Source: Sphingobacterium sp. UBA2700 | Lineage (GTDB): Bacteria > Bacteroidota > Bacteroidia > Sphingobacteriales > Sphingobacteriaceae | Length of the DNA: 64,000 nucleotides | Direction of reading: 5' to 3' | NCBI GenBank assembly: GCA_002354335.1 | Contig: DELI01000013.1 | Span: forward strand, 1-64,000 | In this document: positions 8,939 through 18,400 of the stretch, in pieces | How positions within the stretch are numbered: position 1 is the stretch's first letter | How the letters are laid out: every line of letters starts with the position of its first letter | Notes under the pieces: model-generated | What the model saw: only the letters and a program-made list of their open reading frames with translations | What the model was told of the DNA's origin: nothing | Database searches by the model: none | Made by a program: the position numbers and the translations under genes

Positions 8939-8950
8939 GGTGTTGCATGC

Positions 8951-9000
8951 AGCCCTTTCCTATTGAACGGTCAAAAAAAGACTTTTCAATGGAGAGGGCT
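8951..9000 (+). terminator. terminator after YgaP-like gene, copy A
   Basis: AGCCCTTTCC...GGAGAGGGCT long stem with an inner ATTGAA/TTCAAT pairing, followed by ATTTTTG. It sits between convergent genes and may serve both strands. Confidence 0.65.
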
Positions 9001-9024
9001 ATTTTTGAGTTTTCGCAATCTTTC

Positions 9025-10248
9025 TTACAGGGTAGATCGCTTTAAATCGGTTCTACTCTCCACACCAAGAATCTCGTAAATCTGTTTGAGATGATATTTA
9101 ACGGTATTTTCAGATATAAATAGCGTATCACCAATTTGCTTGTTCGTCATTCCTTGCTGCACCAATTTAATGATCTCTTGCTGCCGCTCGGTTAACCCTA
9201 CTGAAGCTATATCGATTCTTTTTATTCCAAGCTCGTTGCGCTCATTAGTCAACTTCTCAATTTCGGAACGGATGTGATTATTCTCCCGCTCGACCAATAC
9301 GCGCTTCTGTAAACTTACAATTAAGAGCCTCACCAGCGTAATAATCAGCAATAACAAGATTCCACCGATAATAAGCAGATAAGTTTTATATGATTTTTCA
9401 TATTCCACTTCCATATTCTTGCGCTGCTGCAAGAGTTCCTTCTCCAGCTCCGTCAATACCCCACTTACATTGTTAGCATTGTATTTAGTACGCGTCTCGC
9501 TAACCTTTAGCTGATAATGAAACGCATTTTTATAATCTCCCAAGTCCTTGTAATAGGTAGTGATTGTTTCGTACATAATGATACGATAAAGATCCATTTT
9601 GTATTGCTCCGCATAGGCCAATCCTTTCTCGTATGCTTCAATTGCATCTGCATGCCGCCCCATTTTGCCATATAGGGCTACTTTGACACGGTAAACATTA
9701 GGCAAATCTTTAGGACTCTCTTTCTGCAACAGCGCGATTGCCCGGTTTAGCTGAACTTCAGCCTCCTCGTAATGACCTTCTCGCATCGCTAATATTCCAA
9801 GGATACTCGTATAAATAGCGACAGTCTCCTGATCCACATGTTGAAGATGCTTAGGCGTAATCATCTCCAATAACTTATCAAACTCATCATAGCGCTGTAG
9901 ATCGAAGTATATGAAAAGACGTTCAATCAAAACTCTGCTTTTTATTTCATCTGCATGTAAACTGTCGCGCTCTGCCTCCAAAAGAGCTAGATCCAGATTA
10001 TTCAAGGCAACCGTATAATTGAACAGACGCTTATAGGTTAGCGACTTTTGCACATAGACATGAAAACGATCATAAGCCGTAGCGTCCTCACTGCTTAGGA
10101 TTTCTTCGAGATAGAGAATGGATTTATCATACTGATGCTGGTCATTCAGTTTAGCGATCTCTCGTTTCAGTTGTAAGGGATCGATCGACTGTCCATGTAA
10201 AAACAGACCGCAAAAAAGGGTAAAAAATACTAATAAAGCCTTTCGCAT
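9025..10248 (-). CDS. TPR sensor with transmembrane helix and LuxR-type HTH
   Basis: A 407-aa one-component regulator of a layout common in Bacteroidota. It has a signal peptide (1-20, ending LHGQ), periplasmic TPR repeats (~25-270), a transmembrane helix at ~288-310 (LLIIGGILLLLIITLVRLL), a short coiled coil (~315-340), then a LuxR/NarL helix-turn-helix (LTERQQEIIKLVQQGMTNKQ to SENTVKYHLKQIYEILG). The DNA-binding domain is cytoplasmic while the TPR part faces the periplasm, so an envelope signal probably controls gene expression directly. The targets are not evident; the divergent lipoprotein at 10649 is a candidate. Confidence 0.88.
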   Translation of the reverse strand: MRKALLVFFTLFCGLFLHGQSIDPLQLKREIAKLNDQHQYDKSILYLEEILSSEDATAYDRFHVYVQKSLTYKRLFNYTVALNNLDLALLEAERDSLHADEIKSRVLIERLFIYFDLQRYDEFDKLLEMITPKHLQHVDQETVAIYTSILGILAMREGHYEEAEVQLNRAIALLQKESPKDLPNVYRVKVALYGKMGRHADAIEAYEKGLAYAEQYKMDLYRIIMYETITTYYKDLGDYKNAFHYQLKVSETRTKYNANNVSGVLTELEKELLQQRKNMEVEYEKSYKTYLLIIGGILLLLIITLVRLLIVSLQKRVLVERENNHIRSEIEKLTNERNELGIKRIDIASVGLTERQQEIIKLVQQGMTNKQIGDTLFISENTVKYHLKQIYEILGVESRTDLKRSTL

Positions 10249-10648
10249 TATAGAAATAAGATAGTCGAAAATGAGCGTTCGCGGTAGATGCTATTGCTTG
10301 TTTTTCGTAGGATAATAATAGATGTTCACAACAAAAATACCTTAATTCCCGAGTATTTGGAAGGCTTTTTTGGAAACAAATCCTCCATTGCTACAATTTC
10401 ATTTGTCGATTACAGAAAGTCTTGGCGGTTCGTTTCTATTCCACACAAACCATAACGCCAATACAGGGATCTGCTATCGTCCTCGCCTAAAATCATTTAA
10501 CAGCCACTACCCGCAGGGTAAGCTTCTCCTCCTACTCCAGGATTAGTGCGAAACTATACGACAAACTACCCTATGCTTATTTCCCATCAATTTTGGAAAT
10601 GACGCATTTTTGCATCGAAATATTTATTAATCTAATTCAATTTTCATC
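10249..10648. other. 400-bp divergent intergenic region
   Basis: No ORF with coding character on either strand. It must contain promoters for the LuxR gene and the lipoprotein at 10649. I see only a small hairpin TACCC-GCA-GGGTA near 10520 and no convincing TAnnTTTG element. Confidence 0.5.
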
Positions 10649-11059
10649 ATGAAATCATTTAAGTATATGCTAGCAATAGCAGTGTCTGGCCTATTTTTCG
10701 GTTCTTGTGGATCTTCAAAGAACATAGAGAATAGCATCAACTCGCAAACGACTCAAATCAGCAATACGTTAAAGCGTAACGAGTATACGATCTTGGACAA
10801 GGATGCAATATTTACGGTGGAAAACAAAAAACAGTTTAAGCGCTACACACTTGAGCAATTGAAGCAGGCGGCTCTACTTGCTGCAGAAAGGCAAGCGATT
10901 GAAAACGGCGCTGATGGCGTACTTAACCCGCGTTATATCGTAGATCAGAAAAGAAAGAAATTCAAGGTGACTGTTCGCGCTAAATCATACAGATTGAAGA
11001 GCGATAGCGAGTATATCGATATGGAAAACAAGTTGAAACATAACCCAACAGGCGTATAA
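10649..11059 (+). CDS. small lipoprotein of unknown function
   Basis: A 136-aa protein with an N-terminal signal and lipobox FFGSC (Cys ~20). The mature part is basic and helical (LEQLKQAALLAAERQAIENGADG), followed by strands rich in Lys/Arg (KRKKFKVTVRAKSYRL). The AERQAIENGADGVLNPRY stretch resembles the small YbjQ/YajQ-like alpha-beta folds only loosely, so I assign no family. It is followed after 31 bp by another exported protein on the same strand and probably forms a two-gene operon. Confidence 0.7.
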   Translation: MKSFKYMLAIAVSGLFFGSCGSSKNIENSINSQTTQISNTLKRNEYTILDKDAIFTVENKKQFKRYTLEQLKQAALLAAERQAIENGADGVLNPRYIVDQKRKKFKVTVRAKSYRLKSDSEYIDMENKLKHNPTGV

Positions 11060-11090
11060 ATTGAATTTAAAAAGATACCGATTGTTCTGT

Positions 11091-11612
11091 ATGCGACATC
11101 TACTTCCAGTTCTAATATGCATGATGAAATTCCCGCTCGCTGCGACTCAAGCTCAGGAAATCAGTTTATCAGAATTGAAGAGCTTACGCAGCAAGGCTGT
11201 CGCAGAAGTCCAAAATGTCTTATATCAAAAAGGATTCTCGCTATACAGAACTTGGCGGGATGATGACCTCAAGCAGGACTCCGTAATCTACAGGAATGCG
11301 CAAGGCCATCTCTTAGGGACTATCCATGTCAAAAACACGAGCAAGAATAGGATATTCCTCGAGCTTTCAGAACCTGTTTTTTACGAGCAGACGCTCGATG
11401 AGCTGAAGAAAGCAGACTATAGATTGCTGAAGACGGAGGTCGGAACGAATAACACATTAACCAATTCGTATATACGACCGCAATCCAAAGAGCTAGTACA
11501 GGTTATTATCAGCAATGATCCTGAGTCGGCAAACTATGGCAACAGCTATCGCCTGCTCATCCGCCCTCAAGAGAACAAGGGGCTTAGGAAGAAGATACTA
11601 GGCAATAATTAA
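11091..11612 (+). CDS. exported protein of unknown function
   Basis: 173 aa from the ATG preceding RHLLPVLIC. The signal peptide ends around ATQAQ (~residue 21). The mature part begins with a helix (SLSELKSLRSKAVAEVQNVLYQKG) and continues with beta-rich sequence (IYRNAQGHLLGTIHVKNTSKNRIFLEL). The ORF can begin ten codons earlier with a TTG, but that start lacks signal-peptide logic. Not recognised; it probably works with the lipoprotein just upstream. Confidence 0.68.
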   Translation: MRHLLPVLICMMKFPLAATQAQEISLSELKSLRSKAVAEVQNVLYQKGFSLYRTWRDDDLKQDSVIYRNAQGHLLGTIHVKNTSKNRIFLELSEPVFYEQTLDELKKADYRLLKTEVGTNNTLTNSYIRPQSKELVQVIISNDPESANYGNSYRLLIRPQENKGLRKKILGNN

Positions 11613-11686
11613 AATACAAAAAATCCTCTCCATAATTGTTAATTAGAAAGATGTATGCAATCTCCCCGATTGCGTTTTATTATCAC

Positions 11687-11732
11687 TATTAAGTTGAAAA
11701 ATGAAGAAGAAGCTGCCCAATTGGACAGCTTA
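11687..11732. terminator. hairpin related to the terminator at 29925
   Basis: GAAGAAGAAGCTGCCCAA-T-TGGACAGCTT forms a terminator-like stem. Roughly 41 bp here match the bases directly after the YgaP-like copy B stop (29910-29952) with about three differences. Confidence 0.5.
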
Positions 11733-11780
11733 TATCGTTGGAGAGTATTATACAAAACAAAATCCAAGCTTGAAAAATGT

Positions 11781-12692
11781 CTAATTCACGAAGCTATTCT
11801 TCGCATTCACAACTGCCTCGCAGTCATCCATTAGGGTCGACAAGTTTAGCCCCGACTCTACCAAAGTTGCAAAAGAGGCAAAATCCAGTCCTAATTCTGG
11901 TATGCCTCTTTTTTTATTGCTTGCAATTTGCTGAAAATAAGCAACATATGCAAAAACAGAATTTATCCTCGGGGTTTGACATTCATCGGTTTTCTTGCTA
12001 TAAGTGATGCCCTCGGGAAAGAGCAGAAACTGTATGCGCTTTTTGGTGTTGTAGTCGCCAGAAACCCACTTTAAAGGCAATTCAAGCGCGAATTTCATCG
12101 CAAACCCCACTCCACTATCGAGGTTCGACACTTGCCGGGAGAGCTTCATCAGATTCTTCTCGATTTCCTCCTTTTCTGACTTGTACCTGCCCCTGTATTT
12201 GTTGTACAGTTCACTTCCGATCTCTTCCTCGATGTAGCGGTCTTCCAGCCGGTCAATCTTCTTTATGATCTCGGCATGCTGGGCCTGCAAGGTTTTGTAG
12301 TCGGTCTGTTCCCCTTGGGTCTGTTCGTTGAATTTGGCGATTGCCTGCTGGTTTACCACCTCAACCATACCATTGTCCCCATCCACCTTGAACGTTTGAA
12401 GGATATTCTCAAAATGCGTATTGAGGCTGTTCGCACTTTTGTTGTTGTTGCAGGCCTTTGTGCTGCATTTGTAATAATAGAGGTTCTTTTTCTTCACGAT
12501 ATATCCCCTCATGGGCTTGCCGCAATGCCCGCAGGCCATAAAGCGCTTAAGCGGGATTTCGGCATTCTCCTCGACGATCCTATAGCCCTGTGCATTTTCT
12601 TTGAGCAGGCCGTTTACTTTCAGGAACACGTCCTTTGAGACGAGCTGCTCCTGATTGCCCTGCACGACCTTCCCCTCGAGCATGTTGGACAG
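11781..12692 (-). pseudogene. C-terminal remnant of a large serine recombinase
   Basis: About 300 aa of a resolvase/invertase-family large serine recombinase. Present are the end of the recombinase domain (LEGKVVQGNQEQLVSKDVF), the zinc ribbon with CGHCGKPMRGY and the second Cys pair (CSTKACNN), a coiled coil (YKTLQAQHAEIIKKIDRLEDRY) and the C-terminal region ending near the stop at 11781. The N-terminal catalytic domain with the nucleophilic Ser is absent. The frame runs into a TAA at 12716-12714, and recombinase-like sequence ends near 12692, where plus-strand SusD sequence begins. It is the leftover end of an integrative element and cannot be catalytically active. Confidence 0.85.
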
Positions 12693-12857
12693 CGCTGGTT
12701 TGATCTGGTTACTTTAGGAATTGCAGATAATGAGATCAATGCGATTAATGAATTGGGCAGAAAATTTGTATCTGGAAGACAAGAGCTTTTTCCTATTCCC
12801 AAGAGTGAGATAGATCTAAACAGTAACCTGCAGCAAAATCCTGGTTACGAACAGTAA
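12687..12857 (+). pseudogene. 3' remnant of a susD/ragB gene
   Basis: In frame from 12687 the DNA encodes GQRWFDLVTLGIADN, then GRQELFPIPKSEIDLN and LQQNPGYEQ followed by TAA. This is the typical SusD C-terminus (compare HHKLLPVPQDEINRNQNL in the intact gene at 30017). Everything upstream of GQRWFDL is gone, replaced by the serine-recombinase remnant. It shows that a SusCD pair once preceded the alkaline phosphatase. Confidence 0.85.
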
Positions 12858-12934
12858 GGTTTAAATCCAAAATGGTGACCAATAAGATATTGATAAGCTA
12901 ACATTCGAGAAACAATCAGTTTAAAGCTGCTTTA

Positions 12935-12942
12935 TATTTTTG
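12935..12942 (+). promoter_or_regulatory. possible -7 element for the phosphatase gene
   Basis: TATTTTTG fits TAnnTTTG 58 bp before the ATG. The -33 region is weak (GTTTAAAG). It could keep the phosphatase expressed after loss of its former operon. Confidence 0.4.
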
Positions 12943-13000
12943 CGGAAATTAAACATACGCCCCAAAGAAAATAGAATAACATATTAAATAAAAAAAAGCA

Positions 13001-14407
13001 ATGAAAAGAAGAGACTTTTTTAAGCATACGACCATACTTGCCGCAGGCTCAGCCATAGCACCTTTAACAGCATTTTCTGCCGATATAGTCCGTCCTGATT
13101 TCCCGAGCAGAACCGCTAAGAACATTATCTTTCTGGTGAGTGATGGCATGAGTATCGGTACCCTGACCATGGCTAATCTGTTTCTTCAGCGTAGGGAAGG
13201 CCGCTCATCACACTGGATGTCTCTTTATGAGCAACAAAAGGGTGTACGCGCCTTAATGGATACGGCTTCTGCAAATGCATTGGTAACCGATTCTGCTGCT
13301 GCCAGCTCTGCATGGGGTGGTGGTATAAGGGTAAACAATGGGTCATTGAATGTTGCCGAAAACGGCACGCTACATAAGCCGATCCTACAGAAGATTAAGG
13401 CTGCCGGCAAAGCGGTGGGATGTGTAACTACCGTACCGGTTACACATGCTACCCCAGCAGGATTCTGCGTAAACAGCAGTGCTAGAAGTAATCAGGAGGG
13501 TATCGCCCTCCAATACCTGGATTTGCGCTTTGATGTAATGATGGGTGGCGGAACGGAATTTTTTAGTGCTGCGGAAAGAAAGGATAAAAAAGACCTATTT
13601 GAGAATCTTACGGCCAAAGGCTTTTCTGTTTTACGAAACCGAAAGGATATGCTCAATGCCAACACATCAGATTCAAGACCCGTGATGGGGGTTTTTAATG
13701 AAGACGGATTGCCTTATAGTTTAGACAGGGCGAATGATCCTTCGAAAACGGAAAAAATCCCAACGCTGGCCGAAATGACTGACACTGCGATAAAGCTGAT
13801 GGCAAAAAATAAAGAAGGCTTTGTATTACAGGTTGAGGGTGGCAAAGTCGACTGGGCGGCCCATGCCAATGATATTGGTGCATTGATCAATGACCAGGTG
13901 GCTTTTGACGATGCGGTAGGCGTGGCTATCGCCTTCGCTGAGAAAAACAAGGATACATTGATCGTGATTACAACAGATCATGGAAATGCAAACCCGGGTT
14001 TGTTTTCTGCCGGAGGGGATGTGAATGCTAATTTTGATAAGATCGGATCTTTCAATCATACCAACGATTGGATCTTAAACGGAATCACCAGAAACGATTC
14101 TCCAAAACAGGTAGTTGACAGAATCGAAGCTGCACAACGTTTGGTATTCACACAGGCCGAAGCCAGCCAGATCTTAAGTCATTACCAGACTATGGACGGC
14201 GATGGTCTTTATAACCCTAAAAAATTACCTTTTAAATTGCTCGCTGAGCTGCAGGTAAAACATACTTCTGTCTCATGGGGATCCATGGGCCATTCAGGGG
14301 ATTATGTTGAACTCGCCATGTATGGGCCAGGCAGCGAAATGCTAAAGCCTTTTGTGAAAAACACAGATCTGCATGATCTGATGTTAAGGGCTGTAGGTAT
14401 ACTATAA
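13001..14407 (+). CDS. Tat-exported alkaline phosphatase (PhoA family)
   Basis: A 468-aa phosphomonoesterase. The N-terminus has RRDFF followed by a hydrophobic stretch ending in AFSA, indicating Tat export. Metal-site Asp48 lies in FLVSDGM and the nucleophile Ser98 in VTDSAAASSAWGGG. Further metal ligands are in VEGGKVDWAAHAND, ITTDHGN and SMGHSGDYV. Length and motif order match bacterial alkaline phosphatases. It follows a susD remnant by 143 bp and is followed immediately by an integrase tail, so it is a surviving gene inside mobile-element debris. The phosphatase would release phosphate from organic esters in the periplasm. Confidence 0.93.
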   Translation: MKRRDFFKHTTILAAGSAIAPLTAFSADIVRPDFPSRTAKNIIFLVSDGMSIGTLTMANLFLQRREGRSSHWMSLYEQQKGVRALMDTASANALVTDSAAASSAWGGGIRVNNGSLNVAENGTLHKPILQKIKAAGKAVGCVTTVPVTHATPAGFCVNSSARSNQEGIALQYLDLRFDVMMGGGTEFFSAAERKDKKDLFENLTAKGFSVLRNRKDMLNANTSDSRPVMGVFNEDGLPYSLDRANDPSKTEKIPTLAEMTDTAIKLMAKNKEGFVLQVEGGKVDWAAHANDIGALINDQVAFDDAVGVAIAFAEKNKDTLIVITTDHGNANPGLFSAGGDVNANFDKIGSFNHTNDWILNGITRNDSPKQVVDRIEAAQRLVFTQAEASQILSHYQTMDGDGLYNPKKLPFKLLAELQVKHTSVSWGSMGHSGDYVELAMYGPGSEMLKPFVKNTDLHDLMLRAVGIL

Positions 14408-14416
14408 TATTAAAGC

Positions 14417-14512
14417 ACTACGCAGGTCTATGCAAAGGTGATAGAGCGTAAATTGAGTGAGGATATGTTCAGTCTCAATGAGAAATTATTGGCGATTGAA
14501 ACACGAAATTGA
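14417..14512 (+). pseudogene. C-terminal tail of a tyrosine recombinase
   Basis: In frame the DNA reads TTQVYAKVIERKLSEDM followed by about 14 residues and TGA. TTQxYAKV is the stretch holding the catalytic Tyr in Bacteroidota conjugative-element integrases, followed by the usual helix. The preceding codons include a stop, so only 31 codons survive. It lies 9 bp after the phosphatase stop. Confidence 0.75.
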
Positions 14513-14550
14513 GATTGAAAAGATTAAAATCCGCTTAAATAACCGAAAAT

Positions 14551-14592
14551 AAAAGCCCCAGTTTCCCTTTAAATCGGAAATCAGGGGCTTTT
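14551..14592. terminator. bidirectional terminator between convergent genes
   Basis: AAAAGCCCC (14551-14559) pairs with GGGGCTTTT (14584-14592), with an inner TTTCC/GGAAA pairing. It ends the lipoprotein operon on the minus strand and phosphatase transcription on the plus strand. Confidence 0.75.
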
Positions 14593-14602
14593 AAATTGTA
14601 AA

Positions 14603-15448
14603 TTAATTTGCAAAAAGTACAGTGGTGGTTATTTCGTAAAACGTGTCTCCTTTTTTGATAAAAGGAGGAGCTTCTCCCCAGGTTTCCCTGGAAACCATGT
14701 ACAACGTAAAGATATTTTTAACCGGCAGTGGGTTAATACTCTCAGGGCCAAATGCCAAATTTGAATAACCTGTTCCTCCATGGTTGAGTAAGGGCTGCCC
14801 GGTGCTACTGTTTACAAAATCGAATACGTACTGGTATCCATATTCAGGTAAAGGGTTTGGCAGACCATTGGGGATAACTTGGTATTCGGCCTTATCAATG
14901 CTGTTTTTTACATCTTTGATCGTCCCAACTTCTTCGACCACCGTATTAAAATCGGCATCAAAATAACTTATGGATACTTTGATGTCCAGATTTTCAAATG
15001 GAATAAGATCTTGGGCATAATTGGCTACTTTCACTTTGATATGTCCAGCCGGAGCCGGACTTTCGGTATCTTGTTCGTTCGGATCGATAAAAGAGACTGG
15101 AGCATCCATCGTAGGCTGGAATAGGGTATAGGTTTCTTTGGAACCTGGTTTCACATCGATTACTTTTTCTGCAACCACTTTTCCATTGCGGGTATCATAA
15201 AATTCAAATTTTCCTTCACCTGCAACTACTCTGATCTTTTTCGAAAGTATATTCCATTCGATCGGACTTCCATTGTACTTGGCCGCAATAAAAACACCGG
15301 TTCCGTTTTCTCGTAAGGCAGTTTTATCTGCATCAAAATATACATCGACAAATTCCGAGAATGAATTTACATATTCTGCTTTCTGGCAAGAATATAAACC
15401 TATCGACACCAGGACAATAACTATACTGTTTCTTATATATGCTTTCAT
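14603..15448 (-). CDS. surface lipoprotein partnered with the TonB receptor
   Basis: A 281-aa lipoprotein (signal with lipobox LYSCQ, Cys ~21). The mature part is beta-rich and acidic, with FSEFVDVYFDADKTAL near the N-terminus and a DPNEQDTESPAPAG linker near the middle. No enzyme motif is visible. It lies 38 bp downstream of the TonB-dependent receptor on the same strand, the place normally taken by a substrate-binding lipoprotein, so I infer that it captures or presents the ligand. Not assignable to a named family. Confidence 0.75.
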   Translation of the reverse strand: MKAYIRNSIVIVLVSIGLYSCQKAEYVNSFSEFVDVYFDADKTALRENGTGVFIAAKYNGSPIEWNILSKKIRVVAGEGKFEFYDTRNGKVVAEKVIDVKPGSKETYTLFQPTMDAPVSFIDPNEQDTESPAPAGHIKVKVANYAQDLIPFENLDIKVSISYFDADFNTVVEEVGTIKDVKNSIDKAEYQVIPNGLPNPLPEYGYQYVFDFVNSSTGQPLLNHGGTGYSNLAFGPESINPLPVKNIFTLYMVSRETWGEAPPFIKKGDTFYEITTTVLFAN

Positions 15449-15486
15449 CTGCTTATTTTTTGATTTTCAAATTCAATGATTTTTTA

Positions 15487-18400
15487 TTAAAAATTATAAC
15501 TGACACTAAGACTGAAACGTCGACCATCTTTTTTACGGTAGGTAATATTGTCGCCTTCTTCCTTATTATATTGGATAGATTTGCCTTCTTTTAATACAGA
15601 AAGTTTGTTTTCATCTTGTTCGTAATCGTGGATGTTAACATAATAACGTGTCCAATCGTCCAACAGATTGGCCAGATTGAGCTTGACCTCCATTTTTTTC
15701 TTTAAGAAGTTGGCATAAAATTGCGCATCCAGCTGTTTTGGTGCCAATTCATACTCTACTCTTGCCATGTTAACATTGGCCAGGTTTGTACGATATCCAC
15801 GGTGATTGTAGCTTGCAGTAGCGCCAAAACGGTCTCCCCAGTAGCCTAATGCCAAATTCAATAACCAGGGAGATTGACCCATCAAAGGTCTGTCTTGGTT
15901 GGGATAACGCAGCTGGACACGTTCGGCTACCTGTGTTTCCGGATTGTTGACCCAAGTCCAGTGGGTCAATACATTGACCTTGGATTTGAGCAGCGTTCCA
16001 TTTGCGGATATAAACAGGTCTTTAGCCCAATCCTGATCGGATATAAAGCTGAAATTTTTCCGGATCTCCAGTTCCAGTCCAAGATTTTTGGCATTTTCCA
16101 TATTGGCAAATGTGTATGCATTGGTGGCTTGGTCAGATTGAACCAATTCGATGGGTTTATCCAACTTTTTGTGGTATCCTGTTAAGGAAATGATCTCACC
16201 TGGTGAAGGATACCATTCTAACCGTACATCCAAGTTGTCAATCAAGGTGGATTCTACGTGTTCGCCATGTACATATCCATCTATCTCAAAATCATACATT
16301 CCAAAAAGACCAACCTCTCTAAAGTCAGGACGTATTAGCGTTCTCGAATAACTTCCGCGGATGTTGAATTCAGGTGTCAAACTATAGGTCGCATTGATCG
16401 AAGGAAGGAATCGCCAGTTACTCTCATTGACCCTGTTCTCTGCGGCTTCTATAGTGTTGGGGTCTGATTTACCAGGACCGTGTTTTCTCTTATAGAGTTC
16501 CTCCTGTTTCGAATTTAAACCGAAATACTCGGCACGTATCCCATATACTAAGCGGAGTTTGTCCCAAAGTTTTTGATCGGCCATCAAATAGAGGGCATGT
16601 GAACTCATATCTCCATTATAATACCGCCCGCCCAGTGCATCTGCATAGTAATAAGCCTGGCCCTCGCCATTCCCGATGTTTCCAGTTGAGAGGACTTGCT
16701 CATAGCTTGTCTCTATCGGGGGGGCTTTCTCACTGGTGCCTTCTACCCATGATCTTGTCCAAGGAGCAAATTTGTATACATCCAGCGATCGCTTTTTTGA
16801 CCATGCCTGATAGCCCAATTTGATCAGCGTAGACACCTGTTTACCTTCTCCAAATCTGCGGGAAAATGCCGCACTCCAATTGTAATCCGTTTCATCGATA
16901 TTTGTCCACATGCGCCAGTCCCTAAAAGTCCCTCCCGTTGAAGCCGCGGAATGGGTCATTAAACCTGGTGTCTGAAAATAGGACTTATCGCCAATGATAG
17001 CGGTTAATCTATACGAGAGTTTACGCTCATCCAGGATCTGCTGCTTGATTTTATTGACAGCGAACATCCCTTCGGCTTTTATCTTCCAGGGTAATTGGTA
17101 TTCGCCAATTAACTGGTGCTGTTGTAAAGACATCGCTTCAGGCAATTGATAGACAAGTTTAGTAGGTGTCGGAATAGACTCTTCACGAGCTTTCTGTATC
17201 GACTCATTATAGTTGTCACTGTAGGTCCGCGCATACATATTTTTCAAGACGATCTTAAAATTTCGCCCCTGTAGTCCCATATTTGCGACCAAGCCTCCAT
17301 TACTGTTAAACCGATAGGATGTGCCTGCACCGTTGTCACCAAGGCCTAAACTGTCTATATAGTGACCGTCTGGAGATTTTCTCACATTGTTGAAAGACAC
17401 GATGTTTTGCTCATTTCTGAAATTTGCTGATGCTGCAAATCCAAAGCGGTTTCCATTCTTCAGGTCATAGACACGTCCGAGCGAGAGGCGAAAGTTTTGA
17501 TTTGGTGCACCTTTATATCGGTATAACCGCATGGGATCATTGTTCAACTTTTTGGACTGGGCAATGGCATCGAGGTCATTAAATTTAATATCATTTCCAT
17601 ATTCTGCCGGATTGAGCGGAGTACCGTTCAATTCGGGATCGGTCAGATTGTAGCCGGGAGGCGCATCCAATTGTGATGATCTATTGTTCCATACCCAGGT
17701 CTTCATTCCTTCAGGTATTTTTGCGGATTTATCAAAGAAACCGAAATACTCGCTGGTCTTTCGTTCGCCCAGACGGTAGAAATCTTTGCCGGTAGTTTGT
17801 GAATTACCACCTGTGCCTAATTGGATGCTGGTAAAATTCTGTTCGGGGATATCGATGGTATTCACCGATACCTGTCCGCCCGAAAATTCGGCAGATACAT
17901 CTGGTGTTGCCGTTTTGTTGACCACGACGGAGCTTACCATCTCGGTAGGGATGATATCAAAAGAAAAATCACGCCTGTTCTGTGAAGTACTTGGAATGAC
18001 TACACCGTCCAGCATGGCCTGATTGTAACGATCGGACATTCCCCGTACGATCACATTACGGTTGTTTACTGTCGTCAACCCCGTAACACGTTTCAGCACC
18101 TGCCCTATATCGTTATCCGGTGTACGGGCAATCTGCTCGGCAGAGATCCCATCGGTGACCGAAGCTGCGTTTTTCTGAGCAGCGTAAAGTCCTGCTACGC
18201 TTTCCTTTTTGAAACTGCCTGTTACCACTACCTGATCCAAGGTGCTGGTGGACAGGGACAGTACGATATTGAGATTTGTCAGCTGTCCGGATTTTACCTC
18301 GATCTGAGTGATACGCTTCTTTTGGAAGGAGATGTAGCTCACCTCGAGCGTATAGCTTCCGGGAGTGATGGTAAAATAGTAGCTACCGTCCACACTGCTC

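Larger units (their letters stand above)
4554..8940. repeat. segmental duplication, copy A
   Basis: A ~4.39-kb block holding the cold-shock-domain gene, the HMA-like small gene, the DUF5916 gene, a Crp/Fnr-like operator and the YgaP-like gene. It recurs at 25528-29913 in the same orientation. Gene starts and ends correspond at offsets of 20,974 bp (left part) and 20,973 bp (right part), so even the intergenic distances are conserved. Left homology starts at TAATTTATCTCG; right homology stops at the YgaP-like stop codon. Confidence 0.95.
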
